Shown: positions 1-6,332, counted from the stretch's first letter. The stretch is DNA of 7,657 nt from an uncultured Clostridia bacterium (GCA_937897215.1 CALCBQ010000234.1:1-7657), one strand, 5' to 3'. Notes: generated from the letters alone by a model not told the origin. Numbers and translations are program-made.

Positions 1-1630
1 TCTTTTCAACGTCAAGATCCTTAACGTATACTTCAACAGTATCGCCAACTAAAACTACTTCTGACGGATTCTTGATTCTAGCCCATGAAAGTTCAGAAAT
101 ATGTACCATACCGTCAACACCACCAAGGTCAACGAATGCACCATAGTTTGTAAGGCTTCTAACTGTGCCTGTATAAACTGCACCTTCTGTAACATTTGCC
201 CAGAATGCATCTTCAACTTCTTTACGTTTTGAAGCAACAACTTCACGGATTGAGCCAACAACTCTTCTCTTCTGTTTATTAACTTCAATAATCTTGTATT
301 CAACTTCTGTTTTTACAAGGTCTTCAAGAGAATCGTTTCTTCTCATTTTTGCAAGTGAAGCAGGAACGAATACTTTAATTGCACCACTCTGTACGAATAC
401 ACCTTTATTGTCGCCAACGATACCTGTAACAACACCTGTGTGAATTGTGTCATCTGCTTCAACATTTTCCCAAACTGAATCACGGTCATAAAGACGTTTT
501 GAAAGAATAATTGTACCTTCAACATCATTTGTTTTCATAATGCGAAGTTTGATTTCATCGCCAACTTTAAGCTCTGCTTTTGGGTCAGCTGATGGGTCAT
601 CACTATATTCATCAAAAGACACATAGCCTGTGTGCTTTCTGCCTGCGATTTCAACCTGAATTTCAGTGTTAGTAAAGCCAACAACTGTACCAACAACGTT
701 TCTATCAAAATTCATTGCGTTGAATGATTCTTCAAGCATCTGCTCAAAGCCGGTCTCCTCCATATTAATGTTTGCGTTTTCAATTTTCTCGGACATAGTT
801 CTTATTACCTCCTTAATTATACTGTCAGGTGTTGATGCACCGGCAGTAACGCCTATTGATTGAACATCACATAAAGCTATGTCCTGAAGCTCTTCTGCTG
901 TTTCAATCAAATAAGTCGGGCAGTTTGGCTCACATACAGACTTCAATTTTGCAGTATTTGAGCTTGTACGACCACCAATAATTATCATAATATCGTTTTC
1001 TTTTGATAATTTTAGTGCCTCTGCCTGTCTTTCTTCGGTCGCATTACATATTGTATCAAAAATTATTGCATTTGTACATAGTAATTTTACTTTTTTTACA
1101 CATTTTTTCCATACTTTTATGCTAAAAGTTGTTTGAGAAACCACTATAAATGGCTTTTCTGTAGAAAAGTTGTCTTTTGTGAGAATTTCATTTAATTCAT
1201 CTTCCGAATTGAACACGAAACAATCCCCATTACAATAACTTTTTATTCCGATTACTTCGGGATGATTTTTATCTCCCGCAATCAGCACAGGCATATTTAC
1301 AGAGGATTCTTTCTGAACAATTTTATGAATTTTTTTAACAAAAGGACAGGTCGCATCAATATAATCAAGTGCGTTGTCAACACAATACTTCAATATATTC
1401 TGTTCAACGCCGTGAGTACGGATTACAACTTTTTTATTAATATCCGCATCAGTTATATTATCGATAATATTAACTCCTTTGTTTTCTAAATCGGCAACAA
1501 CCTGCGGATTATGAATAATTGGACCAAGAGTACAAACATTCACGCCATCTGCTACCAAATCGTAAAGCATATTAACTGCTCGATTTACTCCAAAACAAAA
1601 TCCTGCAGTTTTAGCAAGAGTTATTTTCAT
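1..1630 (-). CDS. ispH: IspH-ribosomal protein S1 fusion (HMBPP reductase / S1), 3' end cut by window edge
   Basis: The frame is open from ATG 1630 to the window edge (543 complete codons, no stop). Residues 1-278 are a full IspH, the [4Fe-4S] enzyme that reduces HMBPP to IPP and DMAPP at the end of the MEP isoprenoid pathway. Visible are the three cluster cysteines C12 (AGFCFGV), C95 (DATCPFV) and C195 (DTICNATEERQ), substrate-site histidines H40 (GPIIHNPQ), H74 (RTHGV) and H123 with E125 (HPEV), SQTTFS near 165-170, SSN at 223-225 and GASTPD at 264-269. From M279 the protein becomes S1-like, with OB-fold repeats at about 309-379 and 394-463 and a canonical third one from about 482 (NYGAFVDLGGVDGMVHISEL); more repeats presumably lie beyond the edge. 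IspH-S1 fusions are known in Clostridia. The start overlaps the plsC stop by 4 nt (ATGA), with GGGAGG 7 nt upstream. An internal ribosome-binding site lies at the junction. Both identifications are secure; whether one or two polypeptides are made is not known. Confidence 0.95.
   Translation of the reverse strand, partial: MKITLAKTAGFCFGVNRAVNMLYDLVADGVNVCTLGPIIHNPQVVADLENKGVNIIDNITDADINKKVVIRTHGVEQNILKYCVDNALDYIDATCPFVKKIHKIVQKESSVNMPVLIAGDKNHPEVIGIKSYCNGDCFVFNSEDELNEILTKDNFSTEKPFIVVSQTTFSIKVWKKCVKKVKLLCTNAIIFDTICNATEERQAEALKLSKENDIMIIIGGRTSSNTAKLKSVCEPNCPTYLIETAEELQDIALCDVQSIGVTAGASTPDSIIKEVIRTMSEKIENANINMEETGFEQMLEESFNAMNFDRNVVGTVVGFTNTEIQVEIAGRKHTGYVSFDEYSDDPSADPKAELKVGDEIKLRIMKTNDVEGTIILSKRLYDRDSVWENVEADDTIHTGVVTGIVGDNKGVFVQSGAIKVFVPASLAKMRRNDSLEDLVKTEVEYKIIEVNKQKRRVVGSIREVVASKRKEVEDAFWANVTEGAVYTGTVRSLTNYGAFVDLGGVDGMVHISELSWARIKNPSEVVLVGDTVEVYVKDLDVEK
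794..814 (-). promoter_or_regulatory. Internal ribosome-binding site and ATG at the IspH-S1 junction
   Basis: On the minus strand a full-length Shine-Dalgarno AAGGAGGT (814-807) stands 10 nt before an in-frame ATG (796-794), which is codon 279 of the fusion, exactly where IspH homology ends and the S1-type sequence begins. The spacing is slightly long but workable. It could direct separate synthesis of an S1 protein beginning MSEKIENAN. That it is used is inference: SD-like strings also occur by chance inside genes, but this one coincides with a domain boundary and a change of codon usage. Confidence 0.6.
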
Positions 1631-2271
1631 TTACATTCCTCCCAAAGACGAACAATTTCATCCATAACTCTCTTTGCCACACGCTTATTTTCAGATGTTT
1701 TACCTCCATCTGTAAATCCCATATCACTATAACGAATCGGCTCGCCAAATTTGACAACAACTTTTGAGCCCTTTTTATCTTTATCTTCCATATAAATTGC
1801 AGTTGGAACAACATCGGCACAAGCATGACGCGCTATGTAACCAACACCAGATTTCGCTTCATGTGGGGTGCCGTCTGCCGAGCGAGTACCCTCAGGAAAA
1901 ATGCAAAGCACCTCTCCCCTACGAACAAGTTCAACGGCATAATTGATTGCTCTCATATCGCCCTTGCCACGCATAATAGGGAATCCGTTTAACCCGATAA
2001 TTGCTTTTGCAAGCAAAGGATTTTTAAAGAGTTCATACTTACCTATATAGTAAAACAAGCGCTTTGAAGCCATTGCAATCATCAATGGGTCAAATTCTGT
2101 TATATGATTTGGTGCAATAATAAATCCGTCATTACGGTCAATGTTTTCAAGACCTTCGTATGTAACCTTATAATATGAATTACAGAACAAGTTACCAATA
2201 GGTCTAATAACATTCATTAAATTACGTTTTTTGAATTCGCCAAAATCATAATTATTGACTTTCTGGGACAT
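1627..2271 (-). CDS. plsC: 1-acyl-sn-glycerol-3-phosphate acyltransferase (PlsC family)
   Basis: A 214-residue protein of the PlsC/LPLAT family, which transfers an acyl chain to lysophosphatidic acid to give phosphatidic acid, the precursor of membrane phospholipids, at the inner face of the membrane. The four family blocks are in order: the catalytic HX4D as NHITEFD (H56, D61), GFPIMRGKGD (96-105, with R101), FPEGTRS (125-131) and the VVPTAIY block (154-160, P156). Length is usual for the short bacterial form, and I see no strong transmembrane helix, only a modestly hydrophobic N-terminal part. The ATG overlaps the cmk stop by one base (TAATG) and has GAGGAG (2285-2280) 8 nt upstream; its TGA overlaps the ATG of ispH. 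Neighbourhood with cmk and ispH/S1 is a recurring Clostridial arrangement. Acyl-donor and acceptor specificity cannot be read from the sequence, so a relative acting on another lysophospholipid is possible. Confidence 0.92.
   Translation of the reverse strand: MSQKVNNYDFGEFKKRNLMNVIRPIGNLFCNSYYKVTYEGLENIDRNDGFIIAPNHITEFDPLMIAMASKRLFYYIGKYELFKNPLLAKAIIGLNGFPIMRGKGDMRAINYAVELVRRGEVLCIFPEGTRSADGTPHEAKSGVGYIARHACADVVPTAIYMEDKDKKGSKVVVKFGEPIRYSDMGFTDGGKTSENKRVAKRVMDEIVRLWEECK
1638..1643 (-). promoter_or_regulatory. Shine-Dalgarno of ispH-S1 inside plsC
   Basis: GGGAGG lies 7 nt before the ATG at 1630, within the last codons of plsC. Together with the ATGA stop/start overlap it fixes the start of the fusion gene and suggests translational coupling to plsC. 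Confidence 0.8.
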
Positions 2272-2933
2272 TACAATTTCTCCTCAACTGTTTCAACAAT
2301 TTTGTTGATAGATTCTTCAAGAGTATAATTTGTTGTGTTAACGATAACTGAATCTTCTGCAGGTTTTAATGGGGCAATTTCGCGATGAGAGTCGTTATAA
2401 TCGCGAACACGCAAATCATCAAGAACTTCTTGATAAGTAACTGTGCTACCTTTTTCCTGAAGTTCCTTATATCTTCTCATTGCCCTCTCGGTGTCATCAG
2501 CAGTTAAGAAAATCTTTACCTGAGCATTTGGAAGAACAACGGTGCCGATATCACGACCATCCATAATGCAATTGTTTTTTGCTGCAATATCGCGTTGTAA
2601 ATCAAACAAAAACGCACGAACTGACGGAATTGCTGAAACATTAGAAGCAGCCATAGAAGCTTCTGGAAGGCGGATTTCAGTTGAGACATCATCGCCGTTA
2701 AGGAAAACATGCTGAACACCGTCAATAAACTTTAACTCAACTGTAATTTCACTAAGAATTGCGCCAACGCCTTCAGCATCTGTTGTTTCAATACCTTTAC
2801 GAAGGCAATAAACACCAACTGCTCTGTAAAGAGCACCTGTATCAACATAAATATATCCTAATTTCTGTGCAGCTGCACGAGCAACTGTACTCTTACCTGC
2901 ACCTGCAGGTCCGTCAATAGCAACATTAATCAT
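2271..2933 (-). CDS. cmk: Cytidylate (CMP/dCMP) kinase
   Basis: A 220-residue cytosolic kinase that phosphorylates CMP and dCMP with ATP, recycling the CMP released by phospholipid synthesis and RNA turnover. Visible are the P-loop GPAGAGKST (8-16), the DTGALYR segment at 31-37 at the nucleotide-monophosphate site, the VSTEIRLPEASMAAS block (83-97), MDGRDIGTVVLPNA (124-137) and the arginine-rich lid RDYNDSHREIAPL (177-189). Length is close to the E. coli enzyme (about 227). I place the start at ATG 2933 because GAGGTG (2946-2941) is 7 nt before it and the protein then begins MINVAIDGPAGAG as in the family; an upstream in-frame ATG at 2948 overlaps that Shine-Dalgarno and would add five residues (MRCKF) with no support. 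It follows the flavoprotein stop by 4 nt and overlaps plsC by 1 nt. A cmk gene beside an S1 gene is an old bacterial pairing (cmk-rpsA in E. coli, cmk-ypfD in Bacillus). Confidence 0.97.
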   Translation of the reverse strand: MINVAIDGPAGAGKSTVARAAAQKLGYIYVDTGALYRAVGVYCLRKGIETTDAEGVGAILSEITVELKFIDGVQHVFLNGDDVSTEIRLPEASMAASNVSAIPSVRAFLFDLQRDIAAKNNCIMDGRDIGTVVLPNAQVKIFLTADDTERAMRRYKELQEKGSTVTYQEVLDDLRVRDYNDSHREIAPLKPAEDSVIVNTTNYTLEESINKIVETVEEKL

Positions 2934-2937
2934 AAAT

Positions 2938-4188
2938 TTACACCTCATCTGTATTACTTGCGAAGATACCCGCTAAATGTCCTGTTGAAAATGCGATTTG
3001 CAAATTAAATCCACCTGTATAACCATCGCAATCAATAACCTCGCCTGCGAAATATAATCCTTTACATATTTTACTTTCCATGGTTTTAGGATTAATCTCA
3101 CTGACTTTTATACCGCCTGCCGTAACAATTGCCTCTGAAATATCATTAAAATCCATAACGGTAAGTCTTATGGATTTGATTGTATCAACAAGCATCTTTC
3201 TCATTTCTTTTGTAATCTGATTAATTTTTTCAGACTGCTTAATTTGTGCCGATTTCAACACAGGAGAAATTAAAGATTTTGGCAATAAAAGTGCTAAAAC
3301 ATTTGAAATTGATTTATTACTATTATCAGCAAAATCTCGTAGAATTCTTGCATCAAGTTTTTCATGTGAAAGTGCAGGTTTTAAGTCAAGGTATATTTCA
3401 TATCTGCCTTTTTCCATGTCTCGCATGTGAGCGCTTGCAGATAAAATCATTGGGCCTGACACACCGAAATGTGTAAATAACATTTCGCCAAAATCGTCAT
3501 AAATTTCTTTTTTCTTTTTAGTATCATAAACTTTAATTGCAACATTTTTAAGAGACAGTCCCATACACTCACTGCAAAGCCCCTCGCGACAAACAAGAGC
3601 AGATAATGACGGTTTCAACTCTGTAACTGTATGGCCTACACTTTTTGCAAGTTTATAGCCATCTCCACTTGAGCCTGTGCGCGGGTATGAAAGTCCACCT
3701 GTTGCAATTACAACGGAATCGGCATAATAATTGTTGCCCGACTCTGTTTCAACGCCTTTTATTTCTCCGTTTTCAACAATTAAATCTGTAACTCTTTCAG
3801 TTTTGCGTTTAACACCCGAATCTGTAATGTATCTATTGAGAGCGTCAACAATATCAACTGCTTTATCACTTACAGGGAAAACACGATTACCACGTTCAAC
3901 TTTTAACTCAACGCCGTAGTCCTCAAAGAAATCCATTACATCGCGATTATCAAATGACGAAAACGCACTATAAAGGAATCTGCCGTTGCCAGGAATATTC
4001 TGAATAAAGGATTGAATGTCATCAACATTATTTGTAACGTTACATCTACCCTTACCTGTTATCATAACTTTTCGGGCAATCTTTTCGTTTCTTTCAAGAA
4101 GTAGCACATCAGCACCATTATCAGCTGCAGCTCCTGATGCCATAGTGCCTGCCGCACCTGCACCAATTACAATTACTTTTTTACTCAT
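2938..4188 (-). CDS. HI0933/YhiN-family NAD(P)/FAD-dependent flavoprotein
   Basis: A 416-residue soluble flavoprotein of the HI0933/YhiN family (relatives are annotated as BaiN or aminoacetone-oxidase-like). Motifs in order: an FAD-binding Rossmann start VIVIGAGAAG (5-14) closed by the acidic LLLER (29-33), the family signature KVMITGKGRCNVTN (40-53), VIATGGLSYPRTGSSGDGY (160-178) followed by GHTVTELKPSLSAL, FTHFGVSGPMIL (238-249), and the C-terminal second FAD segment GLYFAGEVIDCDGYTGGFNLQ (377-397) ending in AFSTGHLAG. Length is normal for the family. The start is ATG 4188: the Rossmann fold begins at once, the ATG overlaps the rpiR stop (ATGAGTAA, 8 nt), and a weak GGTGG (4198-4194) lies 5 nt upstream. 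The frame stays open to 4296, but those extra 36 residues duplicate rpiR coding sequence. The physiological substrate is not known; placement in a cmk-plsC-ispH operon suggests a housekeeping redox or modification role. The family is sure, the reaction is not. Confidence 0.88.
   Translation of the reverse strand: MSKKVIVIGAGAAGTMASGAAADNGADVLLLERNEKIARKVMITGKGRCNVTNNVDDIQSFIQNIPGNGRFLYSAFSSFDNRDVMDFFEDYGVELKVERGNRVFPVSDKAVDIVDALNRYITDSGVKRKTERVTDLIVENGEIKGVETESGNNYYADSVVIATGGLSYPRTGSSGDGYKLAKSVGHTVTELKPSLSALVCREGLCSECMGLSLKNVAIKVYDTKKKKEIYDDFGEMLFTHFGVSGPMILSASAHMRDMEKGRYEIYLDLKPALSHEKLDARILRDFADNSNKSISNVLALLLPKSLISPVLKSAQIKQSEKINQITKEMRKMLVDTIKSIRLTVMDFNDISEAIVTAGGIKVSEINPKTMESKICKGLYFAGEVIDCDGYTGGFNLQIAFSTGHLAGIFASNTDEV
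2941..2946 (-). promoter_or_regulatory. Shine-Dalgarno deciding the cmk start
   Basis: GAGGTG sits 7 nt before the ATG at 2933 and overlaps the last codons of the upstream flavoprotein gene. It supports the 220-residue cmk product over the version starting at 2948, whose own ATG runs into this site. Confidence 0.7.
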
Positions 4189-5056
4189 TTTCGCCACCAT
4201 CTGACTTATCATAAACCTGATATTCATCCCAAATACTTTCAAGTTTATTGAAGTTGTTGTAGACTTCATCTCGACGACTGAAAGTAACTGCAACAATAAG
4301 TGCGTTTATAAGACTTAATGGTGCGACAAGAGAATCAACAACGGATACCATATCGCTTTTTGCCACAAGAATATTATCGGCATATTCTGCAATTGGAGAA
4401 TCAGCAGAATCGGTAATTGCAATAATCTTTGTGCCTCTGTCATTTATAAAGCGAAGTGCGTTAATAGTTTGTTTTGAATATCTCGGAAAACTAATTGCAA
4501 CGCAAACATCTTCTTCACTTATTCTGAACATCTGCTCAAACATTTCACTACCGCTTGAAGTATCAATGAGTACCACATTTTCAAAAACAGGATTTAAATA
4601 AAAATAAAGGAAACTTGCAAGTGCTGCTGAACTTCGAACACCAAGTATGTATATTTTTCTTGCATTATTGATTGTTTCAACCGCCTTTGTAAATTCTTCA
4701 GTTGAAATATGTTCCAGAGTGTTACGGATTAATTCAATATCTCCATTAAGAACTTTTTTGATAGCATCTTGTTCGCCTATAAGTGTACTTGAAACTTCCA
4801 TTCGCTGAACAGCAGTAAGTTTTGATTTAATCATCTGTTGAAGTTCTTTTTGAAGTTCAGGATAACCCTTGAAACCCATTTCAGTAGCAAAACGAACAAC
4901 AGTAGATTCACTAACCCCTACTTTTTCGCCTAACTTTGATGCAGTCATAAAAGCTGCCTTGTCATAATTTTCGGTAATATATGCAACAAGTTTTTTATGA
5001 CCCTTCGATAATTTTTTATTTTTAATATCAACTTTTGATAAAATAAAACTTTTCAC
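4181..5056 (-). CDS. MurR/RpiR-family transcriptional regulator (HTH + SIS)
   Basis: A 291-residue DNA-binding regulator. Residues about 15-80 are the RpiR-type helix-turn-helix domain (KLVAYITENYDKAAFMTASKLGEKVGVSESTVVRFATEMGF, shown here as its landmarks: TASKLGEKVGVSESTVVRF at 38-56). Residues about 122-260 are a SIS domain (KIYILGVRSSAALASFLYF, 134-152; ITDSADSPIAEYADNIL, 214-230), which in this family usually binds a phosphosugar effector. The usual SIS ligand loop with an S-x-S-G-x-T pattern is replaced by SFPRYSKQT (189-197), so the effector may differ. I chose GTG 5056 because AGGAG (5069-5065) is 8 nt upstream and a good promoter lies just before it; the longer ATG at 5110 would start upstream of the predicted transcription start. 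It is the first gene of the five-gene minus-strand run and overlaps the flavoprotein gene by 8 nt, so it probably reports on or controls this operon, including itself. Target and effector are not known. Confidence 0.88.
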   Translation of the reverse strand: MKSFILSKVDIKNKKLSKGHKKLVAYITENYDKAAFMTASKLGEKVGVSESTVVRFATEMGFKGYPELQKELQQMIKSKLTAVQRMEVSSTLIGEQDAIKKVLNGDIELIRNTLEHISTEEFTKAVETINNARKIYILGVRSSAALASFLYFYLNPVFENVVLIDTSSGSEMFEQMFRISEEDVCVAISFPRYSKQTINALRFINDRGTKIIAITDSADSPIAEYADNILVAKSDMVSVVDSLVAPLSLINALIVAVTFSRRDEVYNNFNKLESIWDEYQVYDKSDGGENE

Positions 5057-5064
5057 AAAAACAA

Positions 5065-5069
5065 CTCCT
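5065..5069 (-). promoter_or_regulatory. Shine-Dalgarno deciding the GTG start of the rpiR-type gene
   Basis: AGGAG with an 8-nt spacer to GTG 5056. No comparable site precedes the alternative ATG at 5110, which also lies upstream of the predicted -10 box. This favours the 291-residue product. Confidence 0.7.
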
Positions 5070-5082
5070 GAATATAAATTCA
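5069..5082. repeat. Inverted repeat in the rpiR-type leader (possible operator)
   Basis: TGAAT-N4-ATTCA, a perfect 5+5 inverted repeat, lies about +4 to +17 from the predicted start site and touches the first base of the rpiR Shine-Dalgarno. It is well placed for autoregulation by the RpiR-type protein, but it is short and AT-rich, so chance is a real alternative. Confidence 0.3.
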
Positions 5083-5091
5083 ACACTAAAT

Positions 5092-5120
5092 AATATACAT
5101 TTTTCAGCATTGAAAATCAA
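5092..5120 (-). promoter_or_regulatory. Sigma-A-type promoter of the rpiR-flavoprotein-cmk-plsC-ispH/S1 operon
   Basis: On the minus strand TTGATT (5120-5115, four of six to TTGACA) is followed after exactly 17 nt by TATATT (5097-5092, five of six to TATAAT). Transcription would begin near 5085, leaving a leader of about 30 nt with the Shine-Dalgarno at 5069-5065. It lies in the 88-nt gap after tmcAL. No other gap in the five-gene run is long enough to hold a promoter outside coding sequence. Confidence 0.6.
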
Positions 5121-5124
5121 GCAT

Positions 5125-5144
5125 TTTGCAAGATTTCCTGCAAA
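5125..5144 (-). terminator. Hairpin directly after the tmcAL stop (weak terminator candidate)
   Basis: Starting one base after the tmcAL TAA, the minus strand can fold into an 8-bp stem (one G-U pair) with a 4-nt AAAT loop: TTTGCAGG / loop / CTTGCAAA. No clean U-tract follows (ATGCTTGATTTTC), so intrinsic termination would be poor; it may be a 3'-end stabiliser or chance. The -35 box of the next promoter begins 4 nt after it. Confidence 0.3.
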
Positions 5145-6320
5145 TTATTTCGTTTTAATAACAGAATATGTCATTTCTGTTGAACAATTACTAATTTTTT
5201 GCAAGGAAAGATTATATAAATCACTTGATTTATTTTCAATTTCAAACACTCGAGATGCATCATTTGAATCAAGATTAACTATATCAGAATAATTGGCTAC
5301 AAAAGGCAAACTGCACATTTTAGCAAGTTCACCAAGTTTATTGCTAATTCGTGTATTGAATCCTAACAGCCTGCAATACGGCACCGGAATTTGCAAATCA
5401 TCGTTTGTTACATTCATAACAGCCGATAAAACTGCTCGTCTTACTCTTGAATGTGCAAAACGCTTTGTTTTAACTTTATCGTAAATTTCATTAAGACTTG
5501 AACTTGTTTTGATTGCAGAAAGCACCCTATTTTCAAGACCTTCAGACATATTTGCAATTTCAGGCTTTATATTGTTTAATGAGCGCAGAATTGAAAGTGC
5601 TGATATGTTAAATTTTTCAGTATTTAGATACTCGCCATTATCTAATGCAGTTTTGTATATTTCGTATGCATTATCAGGTACATACTTTTGAAAATCACAA
5701 CCATCATTTATAAGGTTACGAATATGTGTTGCAGATGCAAAATCGTCAACTGCAAAATTGTCATTATAATTTGCGCCCTTGCGATTTACTGTTATAGGTT
5801 TAATATTGTAGTTGTTCTTTCTAATAGCAGCTATATATTCAATGGCAAGAATGTTGTTCGGCGAAGAAATATCGCAATCATAATCATATTCATCAAATGC
5901 CATTTGTCTTGCAGTTGGATAACTAACTCCACTTTCAAGAAACTTTTTGATTTTATTGTCAAAATCGTTTGATAATAAAATTTCAACTGCATTTTCTATT
6001 TGAACAAGAGTGGTGTTTTCTGTGCCGAATGCAATTTTATCACAACCAAAAGAATTGAGAATTTTAACGGCACTTGCTGCGAAAATTTCTGCACTTGCAG
6101 TTGCATATAAAAATGGCAACTCAAGAACAATATCGGCACCATTCATAAGTGCAGTTTTCACTCTTATTTCTTTTGGAAAAATTGCCGGTTCTCCCCTTTG
6201 CACAAAGTTACCACTCATAACGCATACAACAATATCTCCGTCATTCTTGACAGTGTCAATTAAATACTTATGACCATTATGAAAAGGATTAAACTCACAA
6301 ACTATTCCAATTACGGACAT
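5145..6320 (-). CDS. tmcAL: tRNA(Met) cytidine acetate ligase (TmcAL, YlbM family)
   Basis: A 391-residue cytosolic enzyme of the nucleotidyltransferase-like family formerly called YlbM. TmcAL activates acetate with ATP to acetyl-AMP and acetylates C34 (ac4C) of elongator tRNA-Met, which sharpens AUG/AUA discrimination. Visible are the N-terminal VGIVCEFNPFHNGH-type start (here IGIVCEFNPFHNGH, 4-17, with the HxGH motif H14-H17), VMSGNFVQRGEPAIF (34-48), ADIVLELPF (62-70), FGTEN (98-102), SPNNILAIEY (153-162), the SATHIR segment (196-201) and KRFAHSRVRR (286-295). Length is close to the Bacillus protein. I chose ATG 6320 because AGAGGT (6332-6327) is 6 nt upstream and the family starts here; the in-frame ATG at 6368 would add 16 residues unlike the family. 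It is divergent from ackA across 116 bp, fitting since AckA makes acetate and ATP. Family identity is strong; the reaction is carried over from the characterised Bacillus enzyme. Confidence 0.93.
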   Translation of the reverse strand: MSVIGIVCEFNPFHNGHKYLIDTVKNDGDIVVCVMSGNFVQRGEPAIFPKEIRVKTALMNGADIVLELPFLYATASAEIFAASAVKILNSFGCDKIAFGTENTTLVQIENAVEILLSNDFDNKIKKFLESGVSYPTARQMAFDEYDYDCDISSPNNILAIEYIAAIRKNNYNIKPITVNRKGANYNDNFAVDDFASATHIRNLINDGCDFQKYVPDNAYEIYKTALDNGEYLNTEKFNISALSILRSLNNIKPEIANMSEGLENRVLSAIKTSSSLNEIYDKVKTKRFAHSRVRRAVLSAVMNVTNDDLQIPVPYCRLLGFNTRISNKLGELAKMCSLPFVANYSDIVNLDSNDASRVFEIENKSSDLYNLSLQKISNCSTEMTYSVIKTK

Positions 6321-6326
6321 AAACTT

Positions 6327-6332
6327 ACCTCT
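6327..6332 (-). promoter_or_regulatory. Shine-Dalgarno of tmcAL
   Basis: AGAGGT, 6 nt before ATG 6320, decides this start over the ATG at 6368. Arms CTTTTG (6331-6336) and CAAAAG (6347-6352) could pair on either strand and slightly mask the site in the tmcAL leader; the stem is only 6 bp with a 10-nt loop, so any effect is speculative. Confidence 0.7.

Noticed and set aside
55..528. Two small minus-strand open frames within the S1 region
   Set aside because: They are out of frame with the S1 repeats, which are continuous from 796 to the edge and clearly the coding frame.
1..1630. Possible frameshift or assembly error joining ispH and S1
   Set aside because: Hand translation gives exactly 278 codons between the IspH start and the S1 ATG with all motifs in frame, and such fusions are known in Clostridia. 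A sequencing indel cannot be fully excluded without reads.
1262..1732. Plus-strand open frames opposite ispH and the plsC end
   Set aside because: They are antisense to well-supported genes, have no ribosome-binding site worth noting and encode no recognisable protein.
4189..4296. N-terminal extension of the flavoprotein frame
   Set aside because: It duplicates the rpiR coding end, and the Rossmann motif begins right after ATG 4188, as is normal for the family.
5057..5110. Longer regulator starting at ATG 5110
   Set aside because: That codon lies upstream of the predicted -10 and has no Shine-Dalgarno, whereas GTG 5056 has AGGAG at 8 nt.
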